From assembly GCA_948567375.1 (NCBI GenBank), contig OX419759.1, positions 54,526,593 to 54,590,592 of the forward strand: 64,000 nt of DNA, in the 5' to 3' direction. The position numbers and the translations under genes were made by a program. This document shows, one piece after another, positions 1-10,048 of this stretch. Numbering within the stretch: the stretch's first letter is position 1; each line of letters opens with the position of its first letter. Origin of the DNA: Lunularia cruciata. Taxonomy: Eukaryota; Streptophyta; Marchantiopsida; Lunulariales; Lunulariaceae. The notes beneath the pieces were generated by a model. The model saw only the letters and a program-made list of their open reading frames with translations. It was not told where the DNA came from and ran no database searches.

Positions 1-528
1 ATGGAGGGGGCTAAACATCATTGGGACAAGAGGATTCATGCAGTTTTGTGGGAGTATAGGACAACCATGAAGACTTCCACTGGATATTCTCCATTCCAAT
101 TGGTGTATGGTATTGAGTCTACCTTACCTATTCACTTTGATCTTCCTACCTTCCAAAGCATTCATAGGAGATTGAAGAAAGCACAAGGAAGTGATGCAGA
201 GAAGTCAAGGAAGGATCAACTCATGGAGTTGGAAGAGGCAAGAGCAGTTGCTATGGTTCGAGTGGAGCAAGCCCAAAGGAAACAAAAGGAGAGCTATGAC
301 AAGAGGCAAGGCAAGAAGAAGGTGGAGCCTTTCAAAGAAGGTGATTGGGTAATGTTGTTTGATTCCATTCGATTCAAGAGAGTACAAAAGAAGTTTTTGC
401 CTAAGTACTTTGGACCTTTCATAGTAGAGAAGGTGTGGGGAAATTACACTTATGATCTCAAGGAGTTGGGAGGAAGACACTTTGATAGGATTAACCATGA
501 TAAGTTGAAGATGTACCATAGAAGGTAG
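1..528 (+). CDS. Ty3/gypsy integrase C-terminal part (partial, open at left edge)
   Basis: This is the 3' end of a retrotransposon pol gene, open for 175 codons and cut by the window edge. The first ~60 residues match the end of the integrase catalytic core, with the TGYSPFQLVYG block typical of gypsy integrases. A basic linker rich in K, R, E and Q follows, then the GPF/GPY-type C-terminal module (GDWVMLF ... KYFGPFIVEKV). It ends in DKLKMYHRR with no chromodomain. The stop at 526-528 lies about 50 bases before a polypurine tract and the 3' LTR, the usual order. The reading frame is undamaged, so this is the youngest-looking coding piece on the left side. The ATG at position 1 is only the window edge, not a start. 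Confidence 0.85.
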   Translation: MEGAKHHWDKRIHAVLWEYRTTMKTSTGYSPFQLVYGIESTLPIHFDLPTFQSIHRRLKKAQGSDAEKSRKDQLMELEEARAVAMVRVEQAQRKQKESYDKRQGKKKVEPFKEGDWVMLFDSIRFKRVQKKFLPKYFGPFIVEKVWGNYTYDLKELGGRHFDRINHDKLKMYHRR

Positions 529-563
529 AGAGACCTTCACTTTGAGGACAAAGTGAAAACTTA

Positions 564-576
564 GTCCGGGGGTAAA
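564..576 (+). other. Polypurine tract of family-1 gypsy element
   Basis: The purine-rich run GTCCGGGGGTAAA sits directly before the TGTAACACCC start of the 3' LTR. This is the expected primer site for plus-strand DNA synthesis. A similar tract (AAGGGTAAA) flanks the related minus-strand LTR at 35612. Confidence 0.7.
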
Positions 577-1268
577 TGTAACACCCATTTGTGCATGTGT
601 GTGGTATTGTGATATTTAGCTTGGTATTACAAGTACTTAAGAGATATTATTTATATAGAGATAAAGGATGGTTCTATATTAGTCATGGTTAGCTAAAGTT
701 AGTCATAGCTAAGATAGATGGGACCTTACTTTAGAGGAAGTAGAAAAGATGAGCACCACTATTTTGGATTTTAGTGTGTTGACTTGGTATTATTCCTAGG
801 TGTTTGGCTTTGGGGAAAGAGTTGAGAACTCTTGGGCCCGCAAGCCTTTTTGTTTTGGATTCTTCTTTAGTCCAAGGATAGCCCATGTGAAGGAATCCTT
901 GCTTTAGTGGTTGGGTCAAGATAAGACCACATGCTTAGGGGAATATGCCCATGTGAATGGATATTCCTTTCTACTTTTTGACTTTACTTGACTTTTAGTC
1001 TAGTAACTTGAGTTACTACGGTAATTAGTAACTTTGGTACGTAACTATTTCACAAGTATATAAACAAGGAGTGAGGAGGTACTCATCATCCTTTCATTTG
1101 CAACTATCTCTCTCTCATTGAGTTCTCTAATGAGCAATGTCTTGAGTCTTGGAGTGTTAGCCTTGGAAGAGTATGATGGAGTTGGGGTTCCTTGCCTTCT
1201 TAGTCCATGGTGCGCTACCATAATAGCCATCAGAGGTTCATCCTGAGTGAGAGACAGGCCGGCTCACA
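577..1268 (+). repeat. 3' LTR, family-1 Ty3/gypsy
   Basis: This 692-bp LTR starts TGTAACACCC and ends GGCTCACA, giving TG...CA ends. Its limits follow from alignment by eye with two other copies: 34924-35611 (minus) and 37355-37905 (plus, 5'-truncated). All end at the same CTCACA. At 1269 a minus-strand family-2 element resumes, so family 1 inserted into family 2 here. Confidence 0.8.
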
Positions 1269-2860
1269 AGTCGATAAGCAACCGGAGAGACAATTTGGGT
1301 GATATCAAAGGGTCCTATCCAGTTAGGGGCAAGTTTACGAACTTGGGTATCAAGTGGGAGAGGGAGGTTACTGGAGGATGGCATGACTTTATCACCAACT
1401 TCAAAGGTGAGATCACAATGATGGTGGTCCGCATATTGTTTTTGGCAATTCTGAGCAACAAGGAGGTGAGACTTGGCTTGTTGGAGCGATTGGGATATAG
1501 TGGTCAAGAATGTGGAAGTATGAGGAACCTGAGATAGAAGGGGAGCAAGAAGAGAATCTGGAACAAGCGGATCTTGACCAAAATTGAGAAAGAAGGAGAA
1601 AATCCGGTGCTTGCTTGTTTGGAATTGTTGTAGGCAAATTCTGCAACTACAAGACATTCATCCCAATTGGTATGGTGGACATTGACAAAGGCCCACAACA
1701 TATCCTCCAATGTATGATTTGCACATTCAGTTTGTCTATTAGTTTGAGGATGATAGGCCGTGGACAAAGCAAACTTGGTGCCGAGTATCTGGAAGAGTGC
1801 TTGCCAAAACTTCCCAGTAAATCAAGGATCACGGTCAGAGATGAGTACACGTGGCATCCCATGATGCTTGAAGACATTGTTGAAGTAGATTTGTGCTAAG
1901 TTTGGGGCATCCACGGTATCATAGGTTGGTGCCAAGTGGATTTGCTTACTAAGCTTATCCACAAACACCACGATTGCGGTGTGTCCTTATTTTGTCTTTG
2001 GCAAGGATGTGATGAGATCCAAGCTCATATGCTCCCAATGAGCGGATGGAATGGCGAGTGGTTGAAGGAGTCCACTTGGCTTTTGGTTACTGGCCTTGTT
2101 ACGTTGGTAGCTCTCACATGATCTGAAAAATTCTCAAACATCTCGTGTCATGTTGGGCCACCACCATTGACATTGGAGGGTACCCAAGGTCTTGTCCACA
2201 CCCATGTGACCAACAATGGGTAAATCATGGACTTCTTGAAGGCGCATAAGTTGAAGATCACCTTTGGCTGGAACGTAGATCCGGTCCGCATGGAATAGAA
2301 GGCCTTCCTTGAAGGAGAAGGTGTTGTACTCCTTGTCACTTGTTGTTAGACGACCATGTACCATTTGGAAGAAGGGATCTTGTTGTAGAGCTAACCAAAA
2401 CTTGTTATGGATCTTGGGGTCAATTGACACCGTCGTAATTGCTACCGCAATGAGAGGAAGGGACTTCAAATCAGGTCGTCGTGATAGAGCATCAAGGATG
2501 ACATGGAACCGACCTGGTTTGTACTCAAGTTTGATGTCAAACAATTGAAGTTGCTCTTCCCATTGATGATGTCGACTCTTCATGTGCTCCAGGTGTAAGG
2601 TCTGCAACAATGGCTTGTGATCAGTTCACATGATCACTTGTTTCCTCAAGAGATAATGCCTCCATACCTTGGTGGCATATACCATTGCAAGTTGTTCTCA
2701 ATCTCAAGCAGAGTAATTTCTTTAAGCTGTATTTAGTTGGCGGGACACAAAGGCAATGGGATGTAGCCCATCTAGAAATTCTTGTTGCAACACAACTCCA
2801 ATTGCAAAGTTAGAAGCATCAAAATCAACCATCCAAGGCAGTTGAAGATCATATGGTTGA
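1269..2860 (-). pseudogene. RNase H and integrase of copy B (decayed)
   Basis: Going leftwards on the minus strand, the RNase H end is seen as LEYKPGRFHVILDALSRRPDL near 2530-2470. The integrase zinc-binding part follows (HDLPIVGHMGVDKTLG ... WWWPN, about 2230-2150), then a core with STAYHPQTNRQTE near 1760-1720 and EFAYNNSKQASTGFSP. The C-terminal GPF-type module (LAPNWIGPFDITQIV) ends near 1250. Frame changes and stops occur between the blocks, so no intact enzyme is made. The order matches plant chromovirus-type integrases, but I see no chromodomain. Confidence 0.8.
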
Positions 2861-2895
2861 AGAATGGGTCTTGAAGACACCATATGTTTCAACTT

Positions 2896-3441
2896 CTAGA
2901 ATGCTTCTTCATGTTTGGTGTTCCACTGGAAGCTCAAGTTCTTTCCCAAGAGGTCAGTCAATGGTGCAGCCACATGCGCATAATAGTGGATGCACCGCCG
3001 GTAAAAACTAGCCAATCCATTGAATGCCCATACTTTTGTAGCATCCTTTAGGGTAGGCCAATCAGTAATGGCCTTGATCTTCTCTTCCTCCATCTTGATC
3101 CCCTCTGATGAGATCTTATGACCCAAGAAGGTAACCTCCTTCTGCCAAAAAGCACACTTGATCAAGTGATCAAGTAAGTCATCAATCCGAGGCAAGGGAT
3201 ATGCATTCTTCACGGTTTGCTTATTGAGCCTACGGTAATCAATACAGAAACAAAGTCCTCAATCCTTCTTTGGAACAAATAGTACCGGTGCTCCCCAAGG
3301 AGAGGTACTATGTCGTATGAAATCCTTCTCCAAAAACTCTATAAGTGTTGTTTGCAACTCCTCTAACTCCTTTGGTGAGAGCTGATAGATTGGTCTACTC
3401 ACCGGAGTACTCTCTAGCAATAACTTGATCTTGAAAGGCAT
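2896..3441 (-). pseudogene. Reverse transcriptase of copy B with catalytic core deleted
   Basis: The N-terminal RT part is present (ELLESTPVSRP-like region, [28 protein letters not shown], then [15 protein letters not shown]). In copies C and D the next ~100 residues hold the palm with FLDDILIYSK. Here the sequence jumps straight from RIDDLLD to CAFWQKEVTFLGHKISSEGI near 3170, losing the catalytic aspartates. The later thumb/connection part (ITDWPTLKDATKVWAFNGLASFYRR ... PLTDLLG) remains. The join contains the short repeat TGATCAAG twice, suggesting deletion between short repeats. Confidence 0.8.
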
Positions 3442-3812
3442 ACCTCAATTGGAGGGTAATCCCTTTGGCAGATCATCCGGAAACACATCTACAAACTCCT
3501 GAACTATCCGATCAACCATTGCTTGATGCGGCACTTGGCCCTCCTCTGATTGTTCTTGTGCAATCGGCTTGATCCACACCGCAAATACAGACTTATCTTC
3601 CTCCAAAGCTTGCTCTATGGCTGTTTCCTTAACAAACTTCCCTTCTAGGGACTCATCTCTCTTCCAAGCATGCTCTATGGTTGCCTTCTTGGCAAACTTC
3701 CCATCTTGAGACTCATCTCCCTTCTAGATTTGCTCTATGGCTACCTTCTCAACAAACTTCCCATCTTGGGACTGACTATTCTTAGGTGTCTTACTCAGAG
3801 GTGCCAAACAAC

Positions 3813-4208
3813 CTAATCGGAATTCCTACCTTGGTATTGTACTTGAATTTGGCGTCGGGTCCAATCAAATTGAACCTTATGACATTCAAGCCAAGGTAGA
3901 CCCAGAATGATATCATAGTGTAGAGGTGCCACTACAAACCTCATACACTCCAAATACTCCTTCCCAATCTTGAAGGTAACAGGATGCAAGGTGCGGAATG
4001 CAGAACCCTTTCTACCATCCGCCATCATCAAACTACTTCCAATCACTGGCTTGATAGGAATACCCAATTCCTTTGCTACTTGCATAGACATGCAATTCTT
4101 TGAACTTCCAGAATCAACCAAAATCCTACAACCCCTATTAGATATCATACCTTGCAAGTGAAGCAAACTTGCATAGGTCGAGCCTTCAATCCCATTGGAA
4201 CTAATCAA
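3813..4208 (-). pseudogene. Aspartic protease region of copy B
   Basis: The 131-codon open frame holds the retroviral-type protease motif ILVDSGSSKNCMS (DSG catalytic triplet) and the second conserved strand YDIILGLPWL about 80 residues later. It lies between the gag zinc knuckle and RT, the standard gypsy position. The frame is locally intact but the element is broken elsewhere. Confidence 0.8.
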
Positions 4209-4291
4209 GCTCCCAATAGGTGGCTCAAAATCTCCTACTGGGATTCCTTGTTTCCCTTATCATTCCGCTCCACAACTTCTACTTGGGCAAC

Positions 4292-5044
4292 TTATCGCGG
4301 TCGTCCATTCTTAAGTGGACATTCAGCAATGCGATGCCCCAACTGGCAACAATAAAAACAACCACCATTTTGTCGCAGTTTCTCCCTGTCTACCATGCCC
4401 AATGGTCTTTGTTGAATTGCATCAATCTCCATTGGTGCTGGCTCCTCCACTTGTGTGTAGTGTATTGGTAGGCTTTGTGGGGGTCGAGGTCGAGACCAAG
4501 TTGTTGCCACCAAGGAATCAAAACGGTCGGCCAACCGCATGGCTTCCTCCAAGTGTTGTGGCTCTTGCATGGTTACCTCTAATTTGGTTCTTGCCTTCAA
4601 GTCCCTCACGAATCGATCCAAAGCTTCACCTTCCAAAATGTCTAGAATTTTCATGATAGTGTTTTGGAACTGCGTGATGTAACTTCTTACAGAGCCAATC
4701 TGTTTCAACTCTGCCAACTTATCCCATGCAGCTCGTGTGGTATTTATAGTTTGGAACTGACTGATTATTGCGCTCTTGAATTCTGCGCATGTCAAGATTA
4801 GTGCAACCATTTGTCATTTGGCTCGCTCCACTCAAAATCTCCACCATAACTTTGCTTCTCCATCCAATTGGCTAGAAGCCAAGAGAATTTGTTTTTGCTC
4901 ATCCTGTAGATTGGTAACTTCAAAATAACGTTCACAATCAAATACAAAATTCTCCACTGCACCCGGGAGATTCTTGCCTTCAAATACCTTGGGTTTAGGG
5001 AATTTGATCCGATCTTCTCCTTCTCGAATTGGTACTCTCTCCAC
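4292..5044 (-). pseudogene. Gag of copy B
   Basis: Two open segments in the same frame (5044-4832 and 4810-4292), separated by in-frame stops, make a gag protein. The N-terminal half has FPKPKVFEGKNLPGAVENFVFD and LLASSQLDGEAKLWW, typical of the gypsy capsid fold. Near the end is a CCHC zinc knuckle, CFYCCQLGHRIAEC, which binds nucleic acid. It directly precedes protease. The stops near 4810-4832 show decay. Confidence 0.8.
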
Positions 5045-5398
5045 CTGCTCTTGTCGTCAAAGATCTCGTTCATCCAACAATCGAGTAAGGTGCTCGATTT
5101 GTTGTTGCATAGCAAGGATAACATTAGGTATTGCCACCATGGTTGCTCCTCTATCACACCACTCCCAATCTATCTAATTTATTAACACATAAAAATAGCA
5201 CGTCCACCGTTCTCCATAAGTTACAATCGGAAGCACCAAGGGTTCCTCAGATATGGTGATCATATGCAGAAAATCTTGTCCAAAGTGTGAGGTGATGAAC
5301 TGTGTGAAACGATGCTTGGGTAGTATTTGGACGCAAAAATCCCAATGGTTTGGTGGAAGTGGATTTGGTGGTCCATAAATTCCATCCATCCCATTCCC

Positions 5399-5410
5399 GC
5401 TTTAATACCA
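5399..5410 (-). other. Primer binding site of copy B
   Basis: On the minus strand TGGTATTAAAGC follows the LTR end (TTACA) after one base. It differs at two positions from TGGTATCAGAGC, the site complementary to plant initiator tRNA-Met. Confidence 0.65.
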
Positions 5411-5514
5411 ATGTAAAATACCAAGTCCGAGGAGAGAAATAGGAGAATGGAAACTCACATTGGGACACTTGAATGAGGGAAAACTCCAAATGCCTAGCAT
5501 GAGCTTTGGCTTTG

Positions 5515-5524
5515 GTATTTATAG
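5515..5524 (-). promoter_or_regulatory. TATA box in family-2 LTR
   Basis: TATAAATACC on the minus strand, about 140 bp downstream in transcription sense of the inverted GAA/TTC array. It is conserved in the other family-2 LTRs (for example near 44980, 50155 and 50985). Confidence 0.6.
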
Positions 5525-5665
5525 GTAGCATACAAGGCCCTTGAGAAGCTTCTCAAGAAGCTTCCTCAAGCCGCTTTCTTAGAGTGCAAGCCAAGTTAGC
5601 TAGGAAGCTTCTCAAGAAGCTTCCTTCTAGAAGTCGCCTACTTGGCATGCAAGCTAAGCTTGTTG

Positions 5666-5692
5666 GAAGCTTCTAGAAGCTTCCTTCTAGAA
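5666..5692 (-). promoter_or_regulatory. Heat-shock-element-like array in family-2 LTR
   Basis: The run GAAGCTTCTAGAAGCTTC fits GAAnnTTCnnGAAnnTTC exactly: four alternating units at the 5-base spacing bound by heat-shock transcription factor trimers. TTCTAGAA follows at 5685-5692. Further GAAGCTTC pairs occur through 5545-5750. The array lies upstream of the TATA box in the element's transcription sense. The same array is kept in the LTR at 50875-51300 and is weaker in copy C. Heat response is inferred from the motif only. Confidence 0.55.
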
Positions 5693-5860
5693 GCTACTTA
5701 CTTAAGGTGCAAGCTAAGCTAATCGGGAAGCTTCCCAAGAAGCTTCTTAGATACTTTTGGAATATTCTAGGCTACTTTGTCTTATGTGCTACTTTGTAAG
5801 CCCGACTACTTTGTCGCTAAACTCCCGACTAACTTCCTCGCTAAACTCCATATTGTTACA

Positions 5861-6636
5861 AGTAACATCTATAATGATGTTATACATTATGATCAAAATA
5901 AATCAGATAGAAGTATCACCAAAAAAAGTACTTTTACTAATAGTTACCATCTGGAAAGATGTTATACATGATGGTCAAAATAGATCAGATAGAAGTATCA
6001 CCAAAAGAGTACTTCTACTAATAGGGTAGAAACCAAAATAGACTTGAAAACCTTAGAACCAATAGCTAGATATATAATTTAAAGGTGAAAATTGGTTTGG
6101 TAACATTTGGAAAGATGTTACACATGATGGACTAAACAGATCAAAAAGAGGTATCACCAAAAGGGTACTTTTACTAATAGAGTAGGAATTGAAATATGCC
6201 TGAAATCTTTGAAGGCAATTTTGGAGGCCTAAACGGATGAATTAGGCCTAAAAAATGTACATATGCCCCCCTCCCCAATGGAGGAAAGGTTGTCCTTCCC
6301 CCCCTTCTAGTTTGTCTTGACAAGAGCTTTCCAATGATACCTCACCCACGTGATTTTGAGATTCCTACATGAAGATTCCCTAAAAGATTCCTTCTAGTCA
6401 AAGCTTGTTTGACCAACCAGATAGGACCAAGACCAAAATGTCATCCATCCAAGTAAGTAATCCAAGGGTGGAGCTTGCTTACATGTCACCTATTTGTGTG
6501 CCTAATCCTATGGTGGAGCTTCCTTGGAGGACATCCTCTTTGTCTATATAATAAAGAGAAGGTGCTCCTTTGGGGCATAAAATGATTGAGTGTGAAATCT
6601 ATGTTTTCTCTCTTCTTTTGTCCTTGGAGTATTACA
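5861..6636 (+). repeat. Family-3 LTR, right part, interrupted by copy B
   Basis: From AGTAACATCT onward this aligns with the complete family-3 solo LTR at 53912-54647. It lacks only the first ~50 bp, which would lie left of copy B. It ends CCTTGGAGTATTACA. It contains a TATA-like TCTATATAATAAAG near 6543. Confidence 0.7.
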
Positions 6637-7445
6637 GTTGTTTTGCATTAGTCATAGTGAAAATCAACTTGTTTTTAAGTTCTCACGCAAAGTCAAAGGG
6701 GCAAATGGAGCACATCCATCAAATCCTAGAGTAGTATCTTTGATGTTTCATAAACTACCACCAAGATTATTTGGTAAATTTCCTACATTTGGTAGAGTTT
6801 GCATATGACAATTTGTAGCATGCTTTATTGGTGTCTTTTTGTTCTTTGCCACCTATGCTTATCATCTATGTGCTGATTTTCTAAGTCCATCACAATCTTA
6901 GGTCCCCAAGCAATGCAATTAGTTCAAGACATGAGCAAATTTAACTCTTGGATGACCCAAAACCTACAATAAGCTCAAGATGTTTATAAATACTATGCCA
7001 ACCAACATTGCCTACCACACTTAAATTTTATAGAAGGAGACCTAGTCTAGCTTTTGTCAAGGAACTTCCAGACAAAAAGACCTTGCTTAAAGCTATATTA
7101 CCATCATTTAGGCTCGTTCAAGATCATTCAAAACCTCAACAATGTAGCATATATATTAAAGTTACCATCTTCAATTTGGGTACATCCAACTTCAATGTTT
7201 CTCTCCTTGAATTGTACATCCCCAATAAGATCCAAAGTAGAACACAACCATCTCTTGACCTTGTCAAAGTTGACAAACAATTTAAATATAAGGTCCAAGA
7301 GATTCTTGATTGCAAGTTCTATAGGAACCATTTATGATACTTGGTCAATTGGAAAGGTTATCCACCTGCCAATAAAATCCTGGGAACCAGCCGAGAATTT
7401 GAAGAATACATTTGATCTAGTTCAAGAGTTCCCCAAATTTACATC
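6637..7445 (+). pseudogene. Chromovirus integrase and chromodomain remnant
   Basis: Broken plus-strand frames between about 6780 and 7440 resemble the end of a gypsy integrase: LVEFAYDN near 6790, then YYANQHCLPHLNFIEGDLVW at 6990-7050 and a GPF-module-like part. After that comes a chromodomain-like tail: KYKVQEILDCKF, a stop, then YLVNWKGYPP and WEPAENLKNTFDLV in another frame. Chromodomains at this position define chromoviruses and target integration to particular chromatin. Several stops and frameshifts make it non-functional. The preceding family-3 LTR may belong to it, with most of the internal region deleted. Confidence 0.65.
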
Positions 7446-7979
7446 TTGACAAAGATCCAAGACATTTAAGCAAGAAAAGTAGAAAAATCATCTGAAGAGG
7501 AAGATAGTGTTAGGGTTTAGGATGATCATGTTAAGGATTAGGCTGTTACCACATAAAACACTACCAATGGTAGGGTTTAGGCTATTACCACATAGAACAC
7601 TACCAGCCACATCACATACATCCTACAGGAACATACCTATAACTATAAGAAGGATCACATTGGTATTCTCATTCACTTTGCAATATAATTTCTAGGTTAC
7701 TCATTGTTATTCTTGTCTGATTGTCTAGTCTTAGTGATCCATAACACTTGATTAGTCCCAATCTTGATTCAACCCCTATAGGTATTATAAATGCTACTCC
7801 TATAGGCAATGAATACTCTTTATGCGCTCAAAAAATAAGGTCTACAATATGGGGTTGTGATTTATATGCATTATCCCTTGTTTCCTTCAGAGCTAATATT
7901 TCCATACCTTTTTTGCAAATGCCATTGCAATTTGTAATTCAAAAAATTTAATTCCTTTCTACCAAGTTTAGCCATCAAG
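7446..7979. other. Stretch with no recognised feature
   Basis: No convincing coding frame. A short imperfect duplication (GGTTTAGG...CACATAGAACACTACCA type) occurs at about 7510-7605. Probably degraded retroelement DNA between the remnants on either side. Confidence 0.4.
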
Positions 7980-8515
7980 ATATAATGGCAATGGGATGCA
8001 ACCTATTTGGGAATATTGCAACCCATTATGTGAATTCTTGTTATAGCATAGCTCCAATTGCAAAGTTAGAAGCATGAAAATCAACCATACAAGGTAGAAT
8101 GAGCATTATATGGTCAAAGGGTGTATTTTAGGATACCATATCCTTAAGTTGCTTGAATTTTTCTGTCATGGTCCACTCAAACCTTAATTTCTTCTCCAAG
8201 AGATCCATTAGTAGTGCAGTCATATGAGCATAAATGTGTATGAATAGTTAGTAAAAGCATCAATCCATTAAATCCTTGGACATCCATAACATCCTTAATA
8301 TTAGGCCAATCAATAATAACATTGGATTTCTCTTCTTCTATCTTGATATCTTCTATTACAACATTATGACTCAAAAATGTAACTTCCTTCTTTCAAAAGG
8401 CACATTTGGATTTCTTGTGATATAATTTCCATCATGGTAGTTATCTCAAGAACTTTTGTGTTCTACTTCCATCTTACTATAAATTAAAATGTCATCCCAG
8501 AACACTACCACTTAT
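7980..8515 (-). pseudogene. Family-2-like RNase H/RT remnant
   Basis: The DNA aligns by eye with copy C around 47050-47620. It has the same order of RNase H start (CAATTGCAAAGTTAGAAGCA), RT thumb (minus-strand IEDIKIEEEKSNVIIDWPNIKDVMDVQGFNGL), and the region complementary to DDILIYS near 8490-8510. It is strongly diverged with many stops. The minus orientation agrees with the LTR at 9015-9770, but that LTR belongs to family 3, so they need not be one element. Confidence 0.65.
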
Positions 8516-9014
8516 TAATCTGATAAACTCTTGTAGAGTTTTGCTTCACGTTTAAGGAGTTTACCATGACACTTTGCTTACATTTGGGTTTAGCACATCT
8601 AGTTCTTTTAGGGTTACAAGACAAATGAATATGTAGTTCTACATATGACACACATGGTATATAAATTTTATAATGTGCATTAAATGGTGAGCCCATTAGA
8701 TTTTATGATGCCATTTGAGATGTAATAGCACATACAATAGATCCAACCCTTGGATCTATTGTCACCATCCCTTGGCATATGAGAGCAAAGATAAGCATAT
8801 TTATGGATGATTAACATACCTTGTTTGATGTAGTGGTCACAAAATCCCTATGAGTAGAGTCATTAGCACAAGCCAACATTCAAGCCAGAGCAACAAAGAC
8901 CATGAACACTAGGAGGAAGGAAGATCATTATATATCATAGCTTTCTTTTGATACCGTTGTATCTTTTGGATATTAAGATTGTTGGATATCTTCATCACTA
9001 GTTTGATGGTCTCT

Positions 9015-9770
9015 TGTAATATTTTGAGGATACAAGACCTTAAGAGAAACACAAAAAAAGAAACACACAATTTCACATTCAACCTTCGATGCCCCAAAGG
9101 AGCACCTTTATTTTATTATATAGCAAAGTGGACACCACCAAAGGAAGCTCCACCCTTGGATCAAATACATGGATTGGTGACCTATACGTAAGCTCTACCC
9201 TTATATTGGTTGCATGCGTGGGTGACATGTTGGTTCTGATCATATTTGGTTGATCAAACTATCTTTGACCAGAGGGAATCTTTAGGGAATCTTCTTATAA
9301 GATTTCCAAATTGTATGGGTGAGGTACCATTGGGAAGGTCTCAATGAGACAAACCTAGGAGGAGGGAAGGATGACTTTTCTCCCATTGGGAAAGGGGAGG
9401 GAGGAATCTATACATTTTCAAGGCCTAATTCATCCATTTAGGCCCAAAATTGGCTTTGAAGTTTCTAGGCTATTTTTGACTCTTCCACTATTAGTAGAAG
9501 TTCTCTTTTGGTGACACCTCTATCTAAACTACCTAGCACATCATGCATAATATCCTTCCATATGTTACCAAGCCAATTTCCACCTTTAGATAATATGCGA
9601 GCTTTTGGTATTACAAATTCAAGCTATTTTCTACTCTTGCTCTATTATTAGAAGTACTCTTTTGGTGACACCTCTATCTAATCTACCTAGTCCATCATAC
9701 ATAACATCATTCTAGATGTTACCAAACCAATTTTCAACTCTAGATGATATGTCTAGCTATTCGTATTACA
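9015..9770 (-). repeat. Family-3 LTR (minus strand)
   Basis: On the minus strand this begins TGTAATACGAATAGCTAGAC and ends near AAATATTACA. It aligns along its length with the solo LTR at 53912-54647, including the motif TGGTTTGGTAACATCTAGAATGA-like block and the CCTTTGGGGC block. A sequence like an initiator-Met primer site (ACGGTATCAAAAG, minus) lies ~65 bp past its end at about 8950. Confidence 0.7.
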
Positions 9771-9787
9771 TCTCCTTAAGGAAGCAA

Positions 9788-10048
9788 TATGAGGTTTCCT
9801 TGTAGTTGAGAAGAGCCTAGGTTGTTCCTCCCATCATATTCACCTCTTATTTTAGACAAAGAGTCTCAATCACTTAACAATGCTTTTAGAATTTGTGTTT
9901 TTTTGTAGCTATAGTATAGCTATGAGGTTTCCTTGTAGTTGAGAAGAGCCTTGGTTGTCCCTCCTATCATATTCACCTCTTATTTTAGACAAAGAGTCTC
10001 AATCATTTAACAATGCTTTTAAAATTTGTGTCTTTTTTTAGCTATAGT
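9788..10048. repeat. 133-bp tandem duplication
   Basis: Two adjacent copies beginning TATGAGGTTTCCTTGTAG, at 9788-9920 and 9921-10048, differ at only a few bases. Neither copy encodes anything I recognise. Confidence 0.8.

Larger units (their letters stand above)
1269..5860 (-). mobile_element. Family-2 Ty3/gypsy element, copy B (3' end lost to nested insertion)
   Basis: This minus-strand LTR element reads gag (5044-4292), protease (4208-3813), reverse transcriptase (3441-2896), RNase H and integrase (about 2860-1269). Its 5' LTR is 5412-5860. The primer site at 5399-5410 resembles the initiator-tRNA-Met site. The 3' part of integrase and the 3' LTR lie beyond the family-1 insertion and outside the window. 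Many stops and a deletion in RT show it is inactive. Two related copies lie at 44874-50457 and 50875-54992. Confidence 0.85.
5412..5860 (-). repeat. 5' LTR of family-2 copy B
   Basis: This 449-bp LTR begins TGTAACAATATGG and ends TATTTTACA on the minus strand. Its limits agree with the family-2 LTRs at 44874-45285, 50047-50457 and 50875-51300. It is rich in AAGCTT-centred inverted repeats (see the heat-shock-element feature) with a TATAAATACC box closer to the transcribed end. It is inserted in a family-3 LTR that resumes at 5861. Confidence 0.8.
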
